The position numbers were made by a program, and so were the translations under genes. From CAYRAV01 sp964422365 (GTDB lineage Bacteria; Bacillota; Clostridia; Lachnospirales; Lachnospiraceae), in NCBI GenBank assembly GCA_964422365.1, contig CAYRAV010000027.1, positions 1-37,267 on the forward strand: a DNA stretch of 37,267 nucleotides. The letters are read 5' to 3'. The notes beneath the pieces were generated by a model. The model was not told the DNA's origin. It saw nothing but the letters and a program-made list of their open reading frames with translations, and ran no database searches. This document shows, in pieces, positions 33,387 to 37,267 of this stretch. The number at the start of each line of letters is the position of its first letter. The stretch's first letter is position 1.

Positions 33387-34796
33387 GTGATTCATCAATA
33401 TAAAAACAATGGTTATAATATTGTCTTAGATGTGAACAGTGGAAGTGTACATGTTGTGGATGATCTGGTATATGATATTTTAGAATTATATGAAGTAGAG
33501 ACAAAAGAAAATATCATAGATAAAATGGTCGAAAAATATACACAGCCTGCATATCAAATTGTGTTTGAAGAAGAAATAACACCCGAAGTGGTAGAAGAAG
33601 CAATAAAAGAGATTGAAATGCTGAAGGCAGATGGCACTTTATTTACAGAGGATACTTATAAAGATTATATTATGGATTTTAAAAAAAGGAGTACAGTAGT
33701 AAAAGCACTTTGCCTGCACATTGCGCATGATTGTAATCTGGCATGCCGCTATTGTTTTGCAGGGGAAGGAGAATATAAAGGGCATCGTGCACTTATGACC
33801 TATGACGTAGGTAAGAAAGCATTGGATTTTCTGATTGCCAATTCTGGGCAAAGACGTAATTTGGAAGTGGATTTCTTTGGCGGGGAACCTTTGATGAACT
33901 TTGATGTAGTAAAACAGCTGGTTGCATATGGAAGAGAACAGGAAAAAATACATGATAAGCATTTTAGGTTTACGCTTACTACAAATGGTGTATTATTAAA
34001 TGATGATAGTATGGATTTTGCAAACAAAGAGATGGATAATGTTGTGCTTAGTATTGATGGAAGAAAAGAAATTCATGATTATATGCGTCCTTTTAGAAAT
34101 GGGCAGGGAAGCTATGATCTGATACTTCCTAAATTTAAGAAATTTGCAGACAGCAGAAATCAGACCAAATATTATGTGAGAGGAACATTTACCCATCATA
34201 ATTTGGATTTTGCAGAAGACATCATGCATTTAGCAGATTTGGGATTTGAACAGATTTCTGTAGAACCTGTTGTAGCACCAAAAGAGGCAGATTATGCTAT
34301 TAGAGAAGAGGACATTCCGCAGCTTTGTAAAGAATATGATAAGCTGGCAGGAGAATTGATAAAACGCAGGAATAATGGTAAAAAAGTGAATTTCTTTCAT
34401 TTTATGATTGACTTATCAGGAGGACCATGCGTAGCAAAGCGTTTGTCAGGATGTGGTTCAGGAACAGAATACCTTGCTGTGACACCGTGGGGGGATTTGT
34501 ATCCATGCCATCAATTTGTTGGTAATGAAGCATTTCTTATGGGGAATGTGGAGGAAGGCATTACCAAAACAGAAATAAGAGATGAATTCAAACTTTGCAA
34601 TGTTTATGCAAAGGACAAATGCCGTGAATGTTTTGCAAGATTCTATTGTAGCGGGGGATGTGCTGCAAACTCATATAATTTTCATGGTAAAATCAATGAT
34701 GCTTATGATATTGGCTGTGAATTACAGCGTAAAAGAATTGAATGTGCCATTATGATGAAGGTAGATGAAGCAGCAGAAGAAGAAAATATATTCTAA
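33387..34796 (+). CDS. scfB: SCIFF thioether maturase (radical SAM/SPASM)
   Basis: A 469-residue radical SAM enzyme that modifies the ScfA peptide. An N-terminal peptide-recognition (RRE-like) region covers ~1-90 (starts IHQYKNNGYNIVLDVNSGSV). The cluster motif CNLACRYC supplies Cys116, 120 and 123; FFGGEPLMN follows. The C-terminal SPASM region carries the auxiliary-cluster cysteines (SGCGSGTEY, YPCHQF, CRECFARFYCSGGCAAN, CELQ). Length and motifs match the family. The start is GTG 33387 with AGAGAGG upstream. secDF begins 58 nt after its stop, in the same direction, and is probably cotranscribed. Confidence 0.97.
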   Translation: MIHQYKNNGYNIVLDVNSGSVHVVDDLVYDILELYEVETKENIIDKMVEKYTQPAYQIVFEEEITPEVVEEAIKEIEMLKADGTLFTEDTYKDYIMDFKKRSTVVKALCLHIAHDCNLACRYCFAGEGEYKGHRALMTYDVGKKALDFLIANSGQRRNLEVDFFGGEPLMNFDVVKQLVAYGREQEKIHDKHFRFTLTTNGVLLNDDSMDFANKEMDNVVLSIDGRKEIHDYMRPFRNGQGSYDLILPKFKKFADSRNQTKYYVRGTFTHHNLDFAEDIMHLADLGFEQISVEPVVAPKEADYAIREEDIPQLCKEYDKLAGELIKRRNNGKKVNFFHFMIDLSGGPCVAKRLSGCGSGTEYLAVTPWGDLYPCHQFVGNEAFLMGNVEEGITKTEIRDEFKLCNVYAKDKCRECFARFYCSGGCAANSYNFHGKINDAYDIGCELQRKRIECAIMMKVDEAAEEENIF

Positions 34797-34854
34797 AGTG
34801 TAATGGTTTTAAATAATATCTGTCATACTATAGAAGGAATAGGAGAGAAAGACA

Positions 34855-37104
34855 ATGAAAGAAAAGAGAAATGGGTGGCTGCAGCTATTGCTGGTCGTAA
34901 TGGTAGGTGCAGTTCTTGGATGTACATCCTTTATTGGTTTTGGAAAGGGAAGAACAGGAAGTATTCAAAATATCAATCTGGGGCTTGATTTGGCTGGTGG
35001 TGTAAGTATTACTTATGAAGCTGTAGGAAATAAAGTCACAGATGAGCAGATTGCAGATACAATTAATAAATTGCAAAAACGTGTAGATGATGTGAGTACA
35101 GAATCTGCTGTTTATAAAGAGGGAAGCAATCGAATTAATGTAGATATTCCTGGTGCAAAAGACGCAAATGCAATCTTGCAGAGATTAGGAAATGCCGGAT
35201 ATATTATTTTCATTAAAGAGAGTGATTTAAAAGAATATCTGGAGAATCCGGATGCAGTAAGTGTGGTTGGGCAAAAACTGGCAGTTGACAAACAAGAACT
35301 TTATGACAAAGATCTTGTGATTATGGATGGAAAAAATATTTCAACAGCTAAGGCAAATACTTATACACAGGGAACAGAGACGAAGCATGTAGTTGATTTG
35401 GAATTAAATGCTTCAGGTACAAAAAAATTTGCAGCAGCAACAAAAGAATCTATAGGAAGCAATATCTCTATTATTTATGATGGAACAGTAGTTTCAAGTC
35501 CAACTGTGCAGAGTGCGATTACAGATGGTAAGGCAGAAATCAGCGGCCAGGAGAGTTATGAGGCAGCAGAAGAGTTAGCCTCTACAATCCGTATTGGTGC
35601 ACTTCCTGTAGAATTACAGGAAATTCGTTCTAATGTAGTAGGAGCGAGGCTGGGTGTTGATGCCATTCGTACAAGTTTATTAGCTGGTGTGATTGGATTT
35701 GCATTAATTATCCTGTTTATGATTGTAATGTACCGTATTCCAGGTGTGGCAGCAAGTCTTGCATTAGCCATTTACGTATTGGCAACATTTATTACCTTGA
35801 ATGGATTTGATGTGACATTGACACTTCCGGGTATTGCAGGTGTTATTTTATCTGTTGGTATGGCAGTAGATGCCAATGTTATCATATTTACGAGAATTAA
35901 GGAAGAAAATGCTGCCGGAAAATCAGTGGAAGCTGCTATTCAGGCAGGATTTGACAAAGCATTGTCAGCTATTGTAGATGGTAATGTAACAACATTAATT
36001 GCTGCTGTTGTACTTTGGTTAAAGGGTTCTGGTACAGTAAAAGGTTTTGCACAGACCCTTGCAATCGGTATTGTAATTTCTATGATAACAGCATTATTTG
36101 TTACTAAATTTATTTTGAAAGCCCTATATAATATTGGGTTTAGTGATGTGAAATTTTATGGTGTGCAGAAGGCAGGAAAAACAATTAAATTCACAAAACA
36201 TATGGTGAAATTTTATGCTATTTCAGCAGTGCTTATATTAATTGGTGCAGGTGCATTGTTCTATAACAAAACTTCGATTGGAAATATTTTAAATTATGGT
36301 TTGGATTTCATGGGGGGTACATCTACAAAAGTTGTATTAAATGATTCGATAACAGATGATACAAAGAAGGAAATGGAAAAATTATTTACAGACATTACAG
36401 GAAGTACACCAGAACTTTCAGAAGTGGAAACAGAAAATGCAATGGTTGTAAAAACAGCAGAATTGTCATTAGACCAGAGAACAAAAGTAGAAGAAAAATT
36501 GATTGAAACTTATGGTGTGACAGAAGATCAGATTACAGCAGAAAGTATCAGCGGTACAGTTAGTAATGAGATGCGTCAGGATGCCATTGTTGCAGTGGCA
36601 ATTGCAACTGTTTGTATGTTAATCTATATCTGGATCAGATTTAAGGATATTACATTTGGTGCCAGTGCAGTACTAGCATTGCTTCATGATGTTTTGGTTG
36701 TATTAATGGTATATGCTGTCACAAGGATTTCTGTGGGTAATACATTTATTGCCTGTATGCTTACTATTGTTGGTTACTCTATCAATGCAACAATTGTTAT
36801 CTTTGATAGAATTCGTGAAAATAGAAAAGCACAGAAAAAATCCGAAACTTTGGAAGATGTTGTGAACGCAAGTATCAGCCAGACATTGAGCAGAAGCATT
36901 AACACCTCTTTGACTACTTTTATTATGGTAGCTGTACTGTTTGTATTAGGTGTTGCTTCTATGAAAGAGTTTACATTGCCATTAATGGCAGGTATTATCT
37001 GTGGTGGATATTCTTCGATTTGTATTACTGGTGTATTATGGTATAGTCTTAAGAAAAACATCAAGAAAAGTGATGTAAAAATTGTAGAGACGAAAAAGAA
37101 ATAG
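34855..37104 (+). CDS. secDF: Fused protein translocase subunit SecDF
   Basis: A 749-residue protein joining SecD and SecF, which use the proton gradient to help pull exported proteins through SecYEG. SecD part: the first helix (residues ~8-26), GLDLAGGVSITYEA, a reduced extracellular P1 domain, then five helices with LPGIAGVILSVGMAVDANV. SecF part from ~440: GLDFMGG (from 483), a short extracellular domain, then helices with LLHDVLVVL and TIVGYSINATIVIFDRIREN. Each half has six membrane segments. Fusion is common in Bacilli and many Clostridia. AGGAGAGAAAGACA precedes the ATG. A terminator follows at 37147. Confidence 0.97.
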   Translation: MKEKRNGWLQLLLVVMVGAVLGCTSFIGFGKGRTGSIQNINLGLDLAGGVSITYEAVGNKVTDEQIADTINKLQKRVDDVSTESAVYKEGSNRINVDIPGAKDANAILQRLGNAGYIIFIKESDLKEYLENPDAVSVVGQKLAVDKQELYDKDLVIMDGKNISTAKANTYTQGTETKHVVDLELNASGTKKFAAATKESIGSNISIIYDGTVVSSPTVQSAITDGKAEISGQESYEAAEELASTIRIGALPVELQEIRSNVVGARLGVDAIRTSLLAGVIGFALIILFMIVMYRIPGVAASLALAIYVLATFITLNGFDVTLTLPGIAGVILSVGMAVDANVIIFTRIKEENAAGKSVEAAIQAGFDKALSAIVDGNVTTLIAAVVLWLKGSGTVKGFAQTLAIGIVISMITALFVTKFILKALYNIGFSDVKFYGVQKAGKTIKFTKHMVKFYAISAVLILIGAGALFYNKTSIGNILNYGLDFMGGTSTKVVLNDSITDDTKKEMEKLFTDITGSTPELSEVETENAMVVKTAELSLDQRTKVEEKLIETYGVTEDQITAESISGTVSNEMRQDAIVAVAIATVCMLIYIWIRFKDITFGASAVLALLHDVLVVLMVYAVTRISVGNTFIACMLTIVGYSINATIVIFDRIRENRKAQKKSETLEDVVNASISQTLSRSINTSLTTFIMVAVLFVLGVASMKEFTLPLMAGIICGGYSSICITGVLWYSLKKNIKKSDVKIVETKKK

Positions 37105-37146
37105 TAAAGATTATAAATTGTGAAACAGTGAATTTTGTATCAAGAT

Positions 37147-37179
37147 AAAAATCCTTTGGTTTGTGCCAGAGGATTTTTC
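37147..37179 (+). terminator. Intrinsic terminator after secDF
   Basis: AAAAATCCTTTGG (37147-37159) pairs with CCAGAGGATTTTT (37166-37178) with one mismatch, followed by CTTT. Confidence 0.9.
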
Positions 37180-37222
37180 TTTACAATAAATTTTGTTTTG
37201 CATTGTGTTTTCAAAGGGGCTG

Positions 37223-37241
37223 TCGGTTAATACCGATTTTT
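37223..37241 (+). other. Small hairpin with T-run at the window end
   Basis: TCGGT, loop TAAT, ACCGA, then TTTTT. It is a terminator-like element, but the stem is only 5 bp and its gene context lies outside the window. Confidence 0.35.
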
Positions 37242-37267
37242 AACCCTCTAAATCAGAAATAAGAATA

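Overview
This 37.3 kb window is low-GC chromosomal DNA of a Gram-positive anaerobe in the Clostridia, most likely family Lachnospiraceae. The inference rests on the SCIFF peptide/maturase pair (scfA-scfB) beside tgt, yajC, a TIGR04086 membrane protein and a fused secDF. It is supported by a large modular secreted GH13 amylase, strong GGAGG ribosome binding sites, and Firmicutes-type TTGACA/TATAAT promoters with 17-nt spacing. The species cannot be named from the sequence alone.

Layout. (1) 1-6.5 kb, cell surface and starch: the end of a secreted protein, a polytopic DUF6056-like membrane protein, and a secreted multidomain alpha-amylase whose C-terminal modules resemble those of the first protein. 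(2) 6.6-16.3 kb, housekeeping and DNA metabolism: a cytidylate kinase-like protein with a degenerate sirtuin-like protein, gltX, a UvrD-type helicase, a convergent DUF1292 gene, a structured RNA candidate at about 12.7-13.0 kb, a nuclease-helicase fusion, and a HAD phosphatase. (3) 16.3-19.3 kb, minus strand, cell-wall glycopolymer: an LCP ligase and a polyprenyl-phosphate sugar transferase. (4) 19.7-25.2 kb: an HtrA-type membrane protease, a divergent ClpX, and an O-antigen-ligase-like protein only 16 nt after clpX. (5) 25.4-29.5 kb, signalling: a GGDEF/histidine kinase/receiver hybrid and a stand-alone receiver. (6) 29.6-37.1 kb: tRNA-Trp, tgt, yajC, a convergent PHP phosphoesterase, a TIGR04086 protein, scfA, scfB and secDF. 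Region 6 links tRNA modification, protein export and a conserved ribosomal thioether peptide.

Two things stand out beyond ordinary genes. One is a dispersed intergenic repeat family with shared inverted ends (consensus CTAGAGYGTGTTTGAAA), present six times as full, half or end-only copies. Several copies end a few tens of bases upstream of a start codon. The other is an intergenic RNA candidate between the DUF1292 gene and the nuclease-helicase. It is closed by a 27-position helix whose sequence differences are mostly G-U compatible on the plus strand only, and it ends in an intrinsic terminator. Smaller points are a sirtuin lacking its catalytic His, a ClpX without the RKH loop and with an unusual leader, and hairpins between scfA and scfB.
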